This document shows positions 17,067 through 24,347 of a stretch of DNA of 64,000 nt, piece after piece. Source of the DNA: Photobacterium rosenbergii (lineage in GTDB: Bacteria > Pseudomonadota > Gammaproteobacteria > Enterobacterales > Vibrionaceae); NCBI RefSeq assembly GCF_003026455.1, contig NZ_PYMB01000001.1, positions 620,001 through 684,000 of the forward strand, given 5' to 3'. The position numbers were made by a program, and so were the translations under genes. How positions within the stretch are numbered: position 1 is the first letter of the stretch; each line of letters starts with the position of its first letter. The notes below the pieces were generated by a model. That model worked only from the letters and a program-made list of their open reading frames with translations. It was not told the DNA's origin and ran no database searches.

Positions 17067-18350
17067 TTACAGCATATTCGGCAAGAACATCACCAAACTT
17101 TCTGAAAATGTTAGTAGCATCAATACACTAAATAAAGCCAATAGCAGCGGGAGTACTTCTTTAACAAAATCCACCATCTTGACTTTTAGGATGGAACACA
17201 CGGTAAACATCATCGAGCCAAACGGTGGTGTCACCCCGCCTATCATAATGTTAACGATGATAATGATGCCGAAGTGCACTGGATTGACACCTAAGTTCAA
17301 TACTGCCGGTAGCAATAAAGGCGTTAGGATAATCATCGCAGCGCCACCTTCAATAAACATCCCTACGACTAGCAGCAACATATTGATTAGTAACAACAAG
17401 ACATACTTATTGTCTGTCAGCTCAATCAACGCAGAGGCAACGTTGTGCGGGATCTGCTCCAACGTCATGTAGTAACCAAAGACCATTGCGCCAATGATGA
17501 TAAACATGACACTACTGGTACCCTGAATAGTCTCACGCAAAATCATAGGGAAGTGGCGAAATTTCAACTGACGGTAAATAAAGATCCCGATGATAGTACA
17601 GAGCAATACAGCAATTGCCCCAGCTTCAGTCGGTGTAAACAGGCCAAAGCGCATCCCAAGGATGATGCCAAACGGGATCAACAAGGCCGGGATAGCTTTA
17701 AAGAAATACTGCCAACGCTCTTTCGCAGAAGCAGCTTCACTACGAGATGGTTTGTAGTTACGCTTCCTCGCAATAAAGGCGATGGTTATCATCAATGAAA
17801 TTGCCATCAAAAATGCAGGAACATAGCCTGCGATGAACATTTGGTGTACTGATACATTTGCCAGCAAGGCAAAGATGATCAGGTTGATACCCGGCGGTAT
17901 GACGGGACTGATACTGGATGATGCCGCAGTGACAGCTGCTGTAAACGGCAGGCCATAACCACGTTTTGTCATTTCAGGGGCCAAGATTTTTGATTGCATC
18001 GCTGCGTCTGCATTGGCAGAACCTGAAATCCCGCCCATCAGAGTACTTAGCAAAACGTTAACCTGAGCAAGGCCACCGGTTCGGTGCCCTATCATCGCAT
18101 CGGCAAATGCAAGTAAGCTTCGGCTTATCCCGGCATAGTTCATCACAGAGCCCACCATGATGAAAAATGGGATAGCCAGCAAAGGAAAAGATTCCGCAGA
18201 ACTAATAAACCGCTGCATCACCAAGGTGACAGGAATCGAGCTGTTCAAAAACAAAAAATACACCATCGCCGAAGCAATCAGCGAAAAGGCAATGGGGATG
18301 TTCAGAAGAAATAGAACAAACAGAATTACAATAGGTAGATAGCTTTCCAC
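17067..18350 (-). CDS. dctM: TRAP transporter large permease (DctM)
   Basis: Inner membrane subunit of a tripartite ATP-independent periplasmic transporter, 427 residues. It drives substrate uptake with the Na+ or H+ gradient. Family features are the N-terminal VILFVLFLLNIPIAFSLIAS, the conserved SGSANADAAMQSKILAPEM block, and SPVIPPGINLIIFALLANVS, with roughly 12 membrane segments. The start is a GTG with AGG 7 bases upstream, 8 bases after the dctQ stop, so the two are translationally linked. The substrate is unknown; the HAD phosphatase downstream and the divergent phosphodiesterase suggest a phosphorylated or phosphodiester compound. Confidence 0.93.
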   Translation of the reverse strand: MESYLPIVILFVLFLLNIPIAFSLIASAMVYFLFLNSSIPVTLVMQRFISSAESFPLLAIPFFIMVGSVMNYAGISRSLLAFADAMIGHRTGGLAQVNVLLSTLMGGISGSANADAAMQSKILAPEMTKRGYGLPFTAAVTAASSSISPVIPPGINLIIFALLANVSVHQMFIAGYVPAFLMAISLMITIAFIARKRNYKPSRSEAASAKERWQYFFKAIPALLIPFGIILGMRFGLFTPTEAGAIAVLLCTIIGIFIYRQLKFRHFPMILRETIQGTSSVMFIIIGAMVFGYYMTLEQIPHNVASALIELTDNKYVLLLLINMLLLVVGMFIEGGAAMIILTPLLLPAVLNLGVNPVHFGIIIIVNIMIGGVTPPFGSMMFTVCSILKVKMVDFVKEVLPLLLALFSVLMLLTFSESLVMFLPNML

Positions 18351-18358
18351 AACAAGAC

Positions 18359-18823
18359 CTATTTTTTACCGCGTTTTAGCGTGTTGAGATCATCGATAAT
18401 GAATTTCACCGTATGGAGCGCCATCAGCACGAAGCTGACAAACAGCACACCATTTATGGTGAAGTAAGACATTCCCATCACCGGAGTGACTTTATTAGAC
18501 AGCATCGTGTACTGGTAGCTCAGTACTGCCATCAAGATGTTAAGAGCCAGCAAGAAAAGTGATACCAGCAGATGAAAAGGACGTTTGGCTTTTTTCGGTA
18601 GCATAGCCACAACGACATCGACGCCCATATGTAGCTTATGCTTGTAACATGAGCTGATACCCAGATAGACCGCCCAAATAAAACACACGACAGAAAGTTC
18701 TTCGCTCCACGGCACGACAAACCCGAAGCCGTAACGTAAAACCACATTCACAATGACCATCAGCACAGTAATGCTGATAGCAATAGAAGCCAAAATCTCT
18801 TCTAGGTTACGTATTAAAAACAC
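18359..18823 (-). CDS. dctQ: TRAP transporter small permease (DctQ)
   Basis: Small inner membrane subunit of the TRAP transporter, 154 residues with four membrane helices. The DctQ pattern is visible: ILMVIVNVVLRYGFGFVVPW followed by SEELSVVCFIWAVYLGISS, and HKLHMGVDVVV in the second loop. It couples the solute-binding protein to the large permease. It starts with GTG preceded by AGGAG at 6 bases spacing. It lies between dctP and dctM. The 77-base gap to dctP holds a GC-rich hairpin. Confidence 0.92.
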   Translation of the reverse strand: MFLIRNLEEILASIAISITVLMVIVNVVLRYGFGFVVPWSEELSVVCFIWAVYLGISSCYKHKLHMGVDVVVAMLPKKAKRPFHLLVSLFLLALNILMAVLSYQYTMLSNKVTPVMGMSYFTINGVLFVSFVLMALHTVKFIIDDLNTLKRGKK

Positions 18824-18849
18824 ATTGTTCTCCTAAGCAGATAACGAAA

Positions 18850-18875
18850 CGCCGGTGCTCCCTACTTCACCGGCG
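18850..18875 (-). repeat. Intercistronic hairpin between dctP and dctQ
   Basis: CGCCGGTG and CACCGGCG form a perfect 8-bp GC-rich stem with a 10-base loop, 25 bases after the dctP stop. There is no U run. Such hairpins commonly stabilise the upstream mRNA segment and raise binding-protein output above that of the permeases. Confidence 0.7.
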
Positions 18876-18900
18876 ATTCATAGCGTAGCGACGCAACTGC

Positions 18901-19914
18901 TTATTCTTCGTTAGCTCGGATAGTCGCCAGCTCGTTCATGATCGTGGCGTGTACACCTTCGCTCCAGGTTGGGAACTGGTTGTATACCTCAGCGGTCAGC
19001 TTGTTGAACTCTTCAGAGTTAACTTCATTAAAAGTCACACCCAAGGCTTCAAGCTTCTCGGTGTATTCTTGATCCAGCTTGATAAGTTCAGCTGTGTTTG
19101 ATTCTGCACCCGCTTCTAGCTCTTCCATAATGATCTGCTGCTGCTCAGGGCTGAACTTGTCCCAGACAGATGGCGAGATATAAATACCAACGGTACCAAG
19201 GAAGTGCTTGGTCAAAGACATGTTCTTCGCCACTTCATAGATCTTGGTTGAGTACATTGTCAGGATAGAACCTTCTAGACCATCAACAACACCTTGCTGG
19301 ACACCGGCATAGGTCTCTGGGAAAGGTAATGCTGCAGGGGCTGCACCCATTGACTGCAGTGTACTGATGAATAGTTGGCTTTGAGGAACACGGATACGCA
19401 TTCCTTTCATGTCTTCTGAGTTCACAATCTCTTTGTTACTGATCATGTGGCGGAAGCCAAACATGTAATCCGCGTTCAGTACTTTGATACCCTTAGCTTC
19501 TGCCTGTGCAGACAAACCTGCCACATAGTCAGTTTTCATCATTGCTAGGTATTCATCGTAAGTGTTGTATAGCATTGGACCTGCCAAAGCGGCAAAATCT
19601 GGCACGTAATCGCCTAGGTAGCTCAAATCCTCAACCGCGATCCAGTTAGCACCATTCACAACTTGCTCTAGGTTATCTTTATAAACAGGAAGCTGACCGC
19701 CAGGGAAAACCTTAATGTTTACCGAACCGTCCGTACGCTCACGGATAGCATCTGTTGCTTTGATCAATTCCTGTGTCAGCAGCTCATTTTGGGTAAACAC
19801 CAAGCTCATGTTCAGATCAATCGGAGCAGCTGTATCAGCAGTTTGATTATCAGCTTCACCACAGCCAACCAGCAGAGCAGTAGCGGTCAAAACAGTTCCT
19901 AGTAGCTTTTTCAT
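18901..19914 (-). CDS. dctP: TRAP transporter solute-binding protein (DctP), lipoprotein-like
   Basis: Periplasmic solute receptor of 337 residues, the first gene of the TRAP operon. The N-terminus MKKLLGTVLTATALLVGCG ends in a good lipobox, so it may be tethered to the membrane, which is less usual for TRAP receptors. The family core is clear: VFPGGQLPVYKDNLEQVVNG, then the ligand-contacting Arg in MKGMRIRVPQSQLF (near residue 173), and PETYAGVQQGVVDGLEG. That Arg normally pairs with a carboxylate in the ligand. Only a short AAGGA immediately precedes the ATG. Operator-like repeats fill the divergent region with the phosphodiesterase gene. Confidence 0.92.
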   Translation of the reverse strand: MKKLLGTVLTATALLVGCGEADNQTADTAAPIDLNMSLVFTQNELLTQELIKATDAIRERTDGSVNIKVFPGGQLPVYKDNLEQVVNGANWIAVEDLSYLGDYVPDFAALAGPMLYNTYDEYLAMMKTDYVAGLSAQAEAKGIKVLNADYMFGFRHMISNKEIVNSEDMKGMRIRVPQSQLFISTLQSMGAAPAALPFPETYAGVQQGVVDGLEGSILTMYSTKIYEVAKNMSLTKHFLGTVGIYISPSVWDKFSPEQQQIIMEELEAGAESNTAELIKLDQEYTEKLEALGVTFNEVNSEEFNKLTAEVYNQFPTWSEGVHATIMNELATIRANEE

Positions 19915-19988
19915 ATCCTTTAGCCTTCAATATATTTATTCGGATGAAAAACGATTTACAGCAGCGAGTATGAAATGAAAATATTACA

Positions 19989-19998
19989 TTCATATGAA
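19989..19998. promoter_or_regulatory. Operator-like palindrome TTCATATGAA, site 1
   Basis: A perfect 10-bp palindrome, 75 bases before the dctP start. With sites 2 and 3 it shares TTCA-WW-TGAA and similar flanks (CATTCA and GAACATT). It is a candidate binding site for the DeoR-type regulator encoded at 20952. Confidence 0.5.
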
Positions 19999-20021
19999 CA
20001 TTACTAAAACCGATTTGAACA

Positions 20022-20031
20022 TTCATTTGAA
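20022..20031. promoter_or_regulatory. Operator-like site TTCATTTGAA, site 2
   Basis: A near-palindrome centred 33 bases from site 1. It is the exact reverse complement of site 3, with matching flanks that extend to TTCATTTGAAAAT on the shared strand. Confidence 0.5.
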
Positions 20032-20152
20032 AATGCTTGTCAGGCCATAAATCCAACACGTTAAGTAAATATCATCAGTTTCTTTTTCAATTGTAGAACG
20101 CACTTCGAGTGTCATAATACGGTAACATTAGCCGAATACTGTTATGCTAATT

Positions 20153-20162
20153 TTCAAATGAA
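20153..20162. promoter_or_regulatory. Operator-like site TTCAAATGAA, site 3
   Basis: Lies 40 bases before the phosphodiesterase start. It is the reverse complement of site 2, 131 bases away, which would allow repression by looping across both divergent promoters. A half site (ACATTCATC) follows at about 20182. Confidence 0.5.
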
Positions 20163-20201
20163 CATTAATAATCATCCATCAACATTCATCATAGGTATAT
20201 C

Positions 20202-20906
20202 ATGATCACTGGTCATCGCGGTGCCGCAGCCCTAGCCCCCGAAAACACCCTAATTAGCATCCAGAAAGCAGCCGACGCCGGCGTTAGTTGGGTAGAAATC
20301 GACACTCAGTTAAGTGCAGACGGGATTCCTGTTGTTTTCCATGATGAAACCGTTAACCGTTGCACCAATGGCAAAGGTAAAATTGCTGACTTAACTCTAG
20401 CGCAATTGAAGTCTCTCGATGCAGGAAGTTGGTTTGGCGAAGCATTCACTGGAGAAAAAATACCAACACTGAGTGAAGCATTAGATACATGCTTGGCACT
20501 TGATTTGACGCTTAACCTTGAGTTGAAAATCCATCACGAAGAACACACCGCACCGCTAATCGATGCCGTCGTTGCGTTGATAAAAGAAAAGAATTATCCA
20601 ATTGATAAACTCCTTTTCTCCAGCTTTCAGAAGCCGGCTTTAGAACGCTGTCAGCAACAAATGCCTGAAGTGCGTCGTGGTTTTATTTGTGAAGTATGGA
20701 ATGACTACAGCTTGACCTCTATTGCAGCAAGTCAGCCTTACAGCGTTCATATTGATCACCGCATTTTGACGCCAACCATTGCCAAAAGCATTAAAGATGC
20801 CGGTTATGTTTTAAAAATCTGGACCTTGAACAACGTCGAGAAAGCACAGCATTTCTATGATCTAGGTGTAGACAGCATCATCACTGATAAACCCGATACA
20901 TTTTAA
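20202..20906 (+). CDS. Glycerophosphodiester phosphodiesterase (UgpQ-like)
   Basis: Cytoplasmic enzyme of 234 residues (no signal peptide) that hydrolyses glycerophosphodiesters to glycerol-3-phosphate and an alcohol. Catalytic and metal residues are intact: HRG at 5-7, ENT at 14-16, the E32 and D34 pair in WVEIDTQ, His47 in VVFHDETVNR, and LNLELKI. FSSFQKPALE, KIWTLNN and GVDSIITDKP also match. The length fits UgpQ, the cytosolic form. AGG lies 6 bases before the ATG. The next gene on the same strand is the DeoR regulator; the TRAP operon is divergent. Confidence 0.92.
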   Translation: MITGHRGAAALAPENTLISIQKAADAGVSWVEIDTQLSADGIPVVFHDETVNRCTNGKGKIADLTLAQLKSLDAGSWFGEAFTGEKIPTLSEALDTCLALDLTLNLELKIHHEEHTAPLIDAVVALIKEKNYPIDKLLFSSFQKPALERCQQQMPEVRRGFICEVWNDYSLTSIAASQPYSVHIDHRILTPTIAKSIKDAGYVLKIWTLNNVEKAQHFYDLGVDSIITDKPDTF

Positions 20907-20951
20907 CCTTGTGCGATATGTTGGCTAACAGACTGATTGGTAAATATTAAA

Positions 20952-21716
20952 ATGGAATTAAATCACCGCCAAAAACAGATACTCGCGACGATTCGGGCAG
21001 AAAGCGAAGTACAAATTGATTATCTCGCAGAGAAATTTGCTGTTACGACACAAACCATCAGGCGGGATGTCAATCATCTTTGCGAGCAGGGACTTGCGCG
21101 CCGAGTCCATGGTGGCGTCAGTTTGCCCGCATCGATGACCAACACCAGTTATCGTTACCGCTCAGAAGTAGAGTCTAAGGCGAAGGGAGACCTGACAGCA
21201 AAGATTGCTGCTGCCATACCCGATGGCTCTACGATCATGATTGGCATTGGTACCACCCTTGCCCATCTAGCCCAGCACCTGTTAGCTAAGAAGTCATTGC
21301 GGGTTATCACCAACAACCTTCAAGTCGTCCAGATTCTTGAAGCCAACGAGAACATCGAAATTTACCTAGCCGGTGGCCAGTTCCGGCGTGAACATCAGGA
21401 TATTATGGGCAGTAGCGCGGTAGATTTTTTCAATGGCTTTGAGGCAGATATCGGTATTTGTGGATGCGCCGCAGTAACTGACAGCCACTTCGTCATGGAG
21501 CATGAAAATATTGAAGCGGATATTACCAAAGCGATAATCAAGAACAGCCGTAAACAGTGGTTGGTGGCAGATGCCAGCAAATGGGGGCGGTTTGCGGCTA
21601 TGAAAGTCACTCCGCTGAAGCAGTTTGATCAAATTTTTACTAATAACAGTCACCTACCGGCTGAGTATCCAGTGACAATGTCACTACCGTTTGAAGCTAT
21701 GTCAGAAGGTGAGTAA
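20952..21716 (+). CDS. DeoR/GlpR-family transcriptional repressor
   Basis: Regulator of 254 residues, normal DeoR family size. The N-terminal helix-turn-helix (MELNHRQKQILATI, YLAEKFAVTTQTIRRDVNHL) is followed by the family signature GLARRVHGGV. The C-terminal sugar-phosphate sensor domain carries IMIGIGTTLAHLAQHL and LRVITNNLQVVQ, and later VADASKWGR. This fold usually binds a phosphorylated sugar or glycerol phosphate as inducer, which fits a neighbouring phosphodiesterase that would release glycerol-3-phosphate. I chose the ATG at 20952; an in-frame TTG at 20937 adds five residues. It is probably cotranscribed with the phosphodiesterase (45-base gap). Confidence 0.9.
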   Translation: MELNHRQKQILATIRAESEVQIDYLAEKFAVTTQTIRRDVNHLCEQGLARRVHGGVSLPASMTNTSYRYRSEVESKAKGDLTAKIAAAIPDGSTIMIGIGTTLAHLAQHLLAKKSLRVITNNLQVVQILEANENIEIYLAGGQFRREHQDIMGSSAVDFFNGFEADIGICGCAAVTDSHFVMEHENIEADITKAIIKNSRKQWLVADASKWGRFAAMKVTPLKQFDQIFTNNSHLPAEYPVTMSLPFEAMSEGE

Positions 21717-21725
21717 TTCACCTTC
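21705..21725 (+). repeat. Hairpin spanning the deoR stop codon
   Basis: GAAGGTGA and TCACCTTC pair around a 5-base loop that contains the TAA stop. No U run follows. It may mark the transcript 3' end or stabilise it. Confidence 0.45.
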
Positions 21726-21947
21726 TCAGCTCAAATAGTAGATTGTCCTTAGCGCTAACAGAACGACATGTTGGGCTGTATAACCCTTTACCAGCCCTAA
21801 TAATCAGGCACTAGCTTCGCTACACCCACACCAACTGCCGAAATTAACATCATTTTTTCCAAATTAGTCCCCACATATGTCTAATATTCATCTATAATCT
21901 TCGGCCATATTTTTGTCAGGCTCTGCCGTCTGCTTTAGGAATAAAGA

Positions 21948-23240
21948 ATGTCATTTGCATCACAAAACTTTTCTCAGGAAATTGTTCGCGCACTTACCGA
22001 GTGCGGCTATGAGAAATTAACTCCAATCCAACAACAAGCGATCCCACACGCTCGTCGCGGAAACGATATTCTTGCCAATGCCCAAACAGGTACCGGTAAA
22101 ACAGCCGCTTTCTCTCTACCGATCATCCAGCAGATCCTGGACAATCCTAAGCCTCGTAGCCGTTTCAATGTGCGGGCGCTTATTTTGGCACCTACCCGTG
22201 AACTAGTCGCACAAATTGCCAAGAATATCGAGGATTACACCAAGTACACTGATATTTCAGTAGCCGCTGTTTACGGTGGTACTAAGATGGGCTCTCAAGA
22301 GAAAAAGCTTGAGCCTGGTTTGGATATTCTGGTTGCGACCCCAGGCCGCCTGCTTGAGCACATGGAACTAAGCAATGTGTCACTTGCTAACCTTGAGTTC
22401 CTGGTATTCGATGAAGCAGACCGTATGCTGGATATGGGCTTCATCTCTGATATCCGTATGATCATGGGTGATATTCGCAACCATCCTCAAACAATGTTGT
22501 TCTCTGCGACTTTCTCTGCACAGATGAACAAGCTGGCAAACGAAATTACCCGTAAGCCAAAGCGTATTTCAGTTAGCCCAGAAAATGCTACCGCCGACAC
22601 GGTTGCCCACGTTGTTTACCCTGTAGACCAAGAGCGCAAGCGTGAGCTACTGTCTGAGCTTATCGGTAAGAAAAACTGGCAACAGGTTCTGGTCTTCGTT
22701 AACTACAAAGAAACAGCCAACGAGCTCGTTAAAGAGCTAAAGCTTGATGGCATCAAAGCTGTGCTTTGCCACGGTGATAAAGCGCAAAGTGCACGTCGCC
22801 GTGCCCTAGATGAGTTCAAAGAAGGCAAAGCACGTGTGATGGTTGCAACTGAAGTTGCTGCCCGTGGTTTGGATATCCAAGGCTTACCGCATGTGGTTAA
22901 CTTTGACATGCCTTTCTTGGCTGAAGACTATGTACACCGTATTGGCCGTACAGGTCGTGCAGGCCTACAAGGTCATGCTGTATCTTTTGTTAGCCGTGAT
23001 GAAGAGCTAACGCTTCAGCAGGTTGAAAACCTAATCAAACAGCGCATTCGCCGTATTCAACTTGCGGGTTATGAACCTAAGAGCCGTGATGCACTACTGA
23101 ATAAAATCCACAATAAAGCGGCGTTCCGTGACCGTCAAGGCCGTACAAACAACCCTGCGGATCAGTCTGATGCAGAACGTCGTGCTCGCCTGCGCCGTGC
23201 GGTATTGAATAAATCCAAAGTGACAAAACTAAAGAAATAA
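21948..23240 (+). CDS. DEAD-box ATP-dependent RNA helicase (RhlE-like)
   Basis: Cytoplasmic RNA helicase of 430 residues for RNA remodelling, ribosome assembly or decay. All superfamily 2 motifs are present: Q motif (GYEKLTPIQQQAIP), AQTGTGKT, APTREL, ATPGRLLEH, DEAD (VFDEADRMLDMGF), SAT, and in the second RecA domain VATEVAARGLDIQ and YVHRIGRTGRAG. The C-terminal tail is short and basic, nearest to RhlE/SrmB-type helicases. AGGA lies 7 bases before the ATG. Terminator-bounded and monocistronic. The paralogue name is not assigned because several marine helicases share this layout. Confidence 0.93.
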   Translation: MSFASQNFSQEIVRALTECGYEKLTPIQQQAIPHARRGNDILANAQTGTGKTAAFSLPIIQQILDNPKPRSRFNVRALILAPTRELVAQIAKNIEDYTKYTDISVAAVYGGTKMGSQEKKLEPGLDILVATPGRLLEHMELSNVSLANLEFLVFDEADRMLDMGFISDIRMIMGDIRNHPQTMLFSATFSAQMNKLANEITRKPKRISVSPENATADTVAHVVYPVDQERKRELLSELIGKKNWQQVLVFVNYKETANELVKELKLDGIKAVLCHGDKAQSARRRALDEFKEGKARVMVATEVAARGLDIQGLPHVVNFDMPFLAEDYVHRIGRTGRAGLQGHAVSFVSRDEELTLQQVENLIKQRIRRIQLAGYEPKSRDALLNKIHNKAAFRDRQGRTNNPADQSDAERRARLRRAVLNKSKVTKLKK

Positions 23241-23262
23241 TTGAGTTTCTATTAATTAAAAG

Positions 23263-23292
23263 AAAGGGTTAGCCATTGGCTAACCCTTTTTT
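23263..23292 (+). terminator. Terminator of the helicase gene
   Basis: AAAGGGTTAGCC and GGCTAACCCTTT form a 12-bp stem with a 3-base loop, then more T. Confidence 0.9.
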
Positions 23293-23328
23293 GTTCACAT
23301 CTCTGTTTACATTGCGGCAATCGGCGTT

Positions 23329-24234
23329 TTAAATCTGCGCTAAATAGGCTTTGAACTCTTCTCCGGGTACAGAACTTTTTGTTGAAACAGCAATTGATGC
23401 CCACTGTGTTCCAACCGCCATAGACTCGGTAATCGTTAGCTTGTCCAGTAGGCCATGGATAACCCCTGCGGCATAGGCATCTCCAGCCCCTGTTGTATCA
23501 ACCACATCGACTGTATGCGCTGAAACATAGTCTTGGCCACATTCCGAATAGACAGTCGCACCATGCTCCCCGTCAGTCACTATAAAATGCTGGAGTGAGT
23601 CGCCGGCTATCGAGCTTGCATATTGAAAAGGGGCAAGATCTTTAATTTCCATATCATTATTCATAGATGAAATATGGACATCTAAATCAGAGCGTGAAGT
23701 GATCAGTACATGGCAAGGACGGGCATCATGATTTTTGGGTAATTGAGCAACAACCAAAGTCTGATCTGATATAGAAGCTGCTTGCTGCCTGTTGTCCTCA
23801 ATGGCTTTACTTGCCCATTCTACAACTCCATCAGCACTGGAATTGATGTAGATTGCATCCCAGTTAGAAAAATCAGGTGCTGGGCCCAACGAAAAAGCCG
23901 GCCGCTCTGGACGGATAATTGTACGTTCACCGTCTGGGGTCATTAATAACATCAGCTCAGGAGTAACTATATCGTTACGCTGTAACAGGGAGCAGTTAAG
24001 ACCTTTCAAACTCGCTTCAGCGAGCAGCCAATCAGCGGTTTCATCCCGCCCGACCTGACTGACCAATGAAACATTATGGCCTGCAAACACCAAAGCCAAC
24101 CCGGTATTGGCACCCCCACCACCCAAACGGCGACCAAGGTCATGATAGTGATGCCTGCCACCAGCGTGGAGGGGTTCTTTCAGTTGCAAAACCCGATCGC
24201 AATTCAAGTTTGCCACCAGCATTACGTTAGCCAA
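23329..24234 (-). CDS. PfkB-family carbohydrate kinase
   Basis: Cytoplasmic sugar or nucleoside kinase of 301 residues. Family motifs are the N-terminal glycine cluster LGGGGANTGLALVFAGHNV, the GERTIIRPERPA strand, and the ATP/catalytic motif DTTGAGDAYAAGV with the catalytic Asp near residue 251. The substrate (ribokinase-like, fructokinase-like or other) cannot be read from sequence. The start is a TTG with AGGAG 9 bases upstream; an ATG lies four codons later. It is 114 bases upstream of the ketoacyl synthase stop region but on its own transcript. Confidence 0.85.
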   Translation of the reverse strand: MANVMLVANLNCDRVLQLKEPLHAGGRHHYHDLGRRLGGGGANTGLALVFAGHNVSLVSQVGRDETADWLLAEASLKGLNCSLLQRNDIVTPELMLLMTPDGERTIIRPERPAFSLGPAPDFSNWDAIYINSSADGVVEWASKAIEDNRQQAASISDQTLVVAQLPKNHDARPCHVLITSRSDLDVHISSMNNDMEIKDLAPFQYASSIAGDSLQHFIVTDGEHGATVYSECGQDYVSAHTVDVVDTTGAGDAYAAGVIHGLLDKLTITESMAVGTQWASIAVSTKSSVPGEEFKAYLAQI

Positions 24235-24347
24235 CGTGTATAACTCCTAATTAATTATAATTTTTTGCTGCTATGTACACGCTACCATAAAAAAGCCGCA
24301 GTGTATTAACTGCGGCTTTGTATCGTTAACTGAACCATAGAAGCCTG

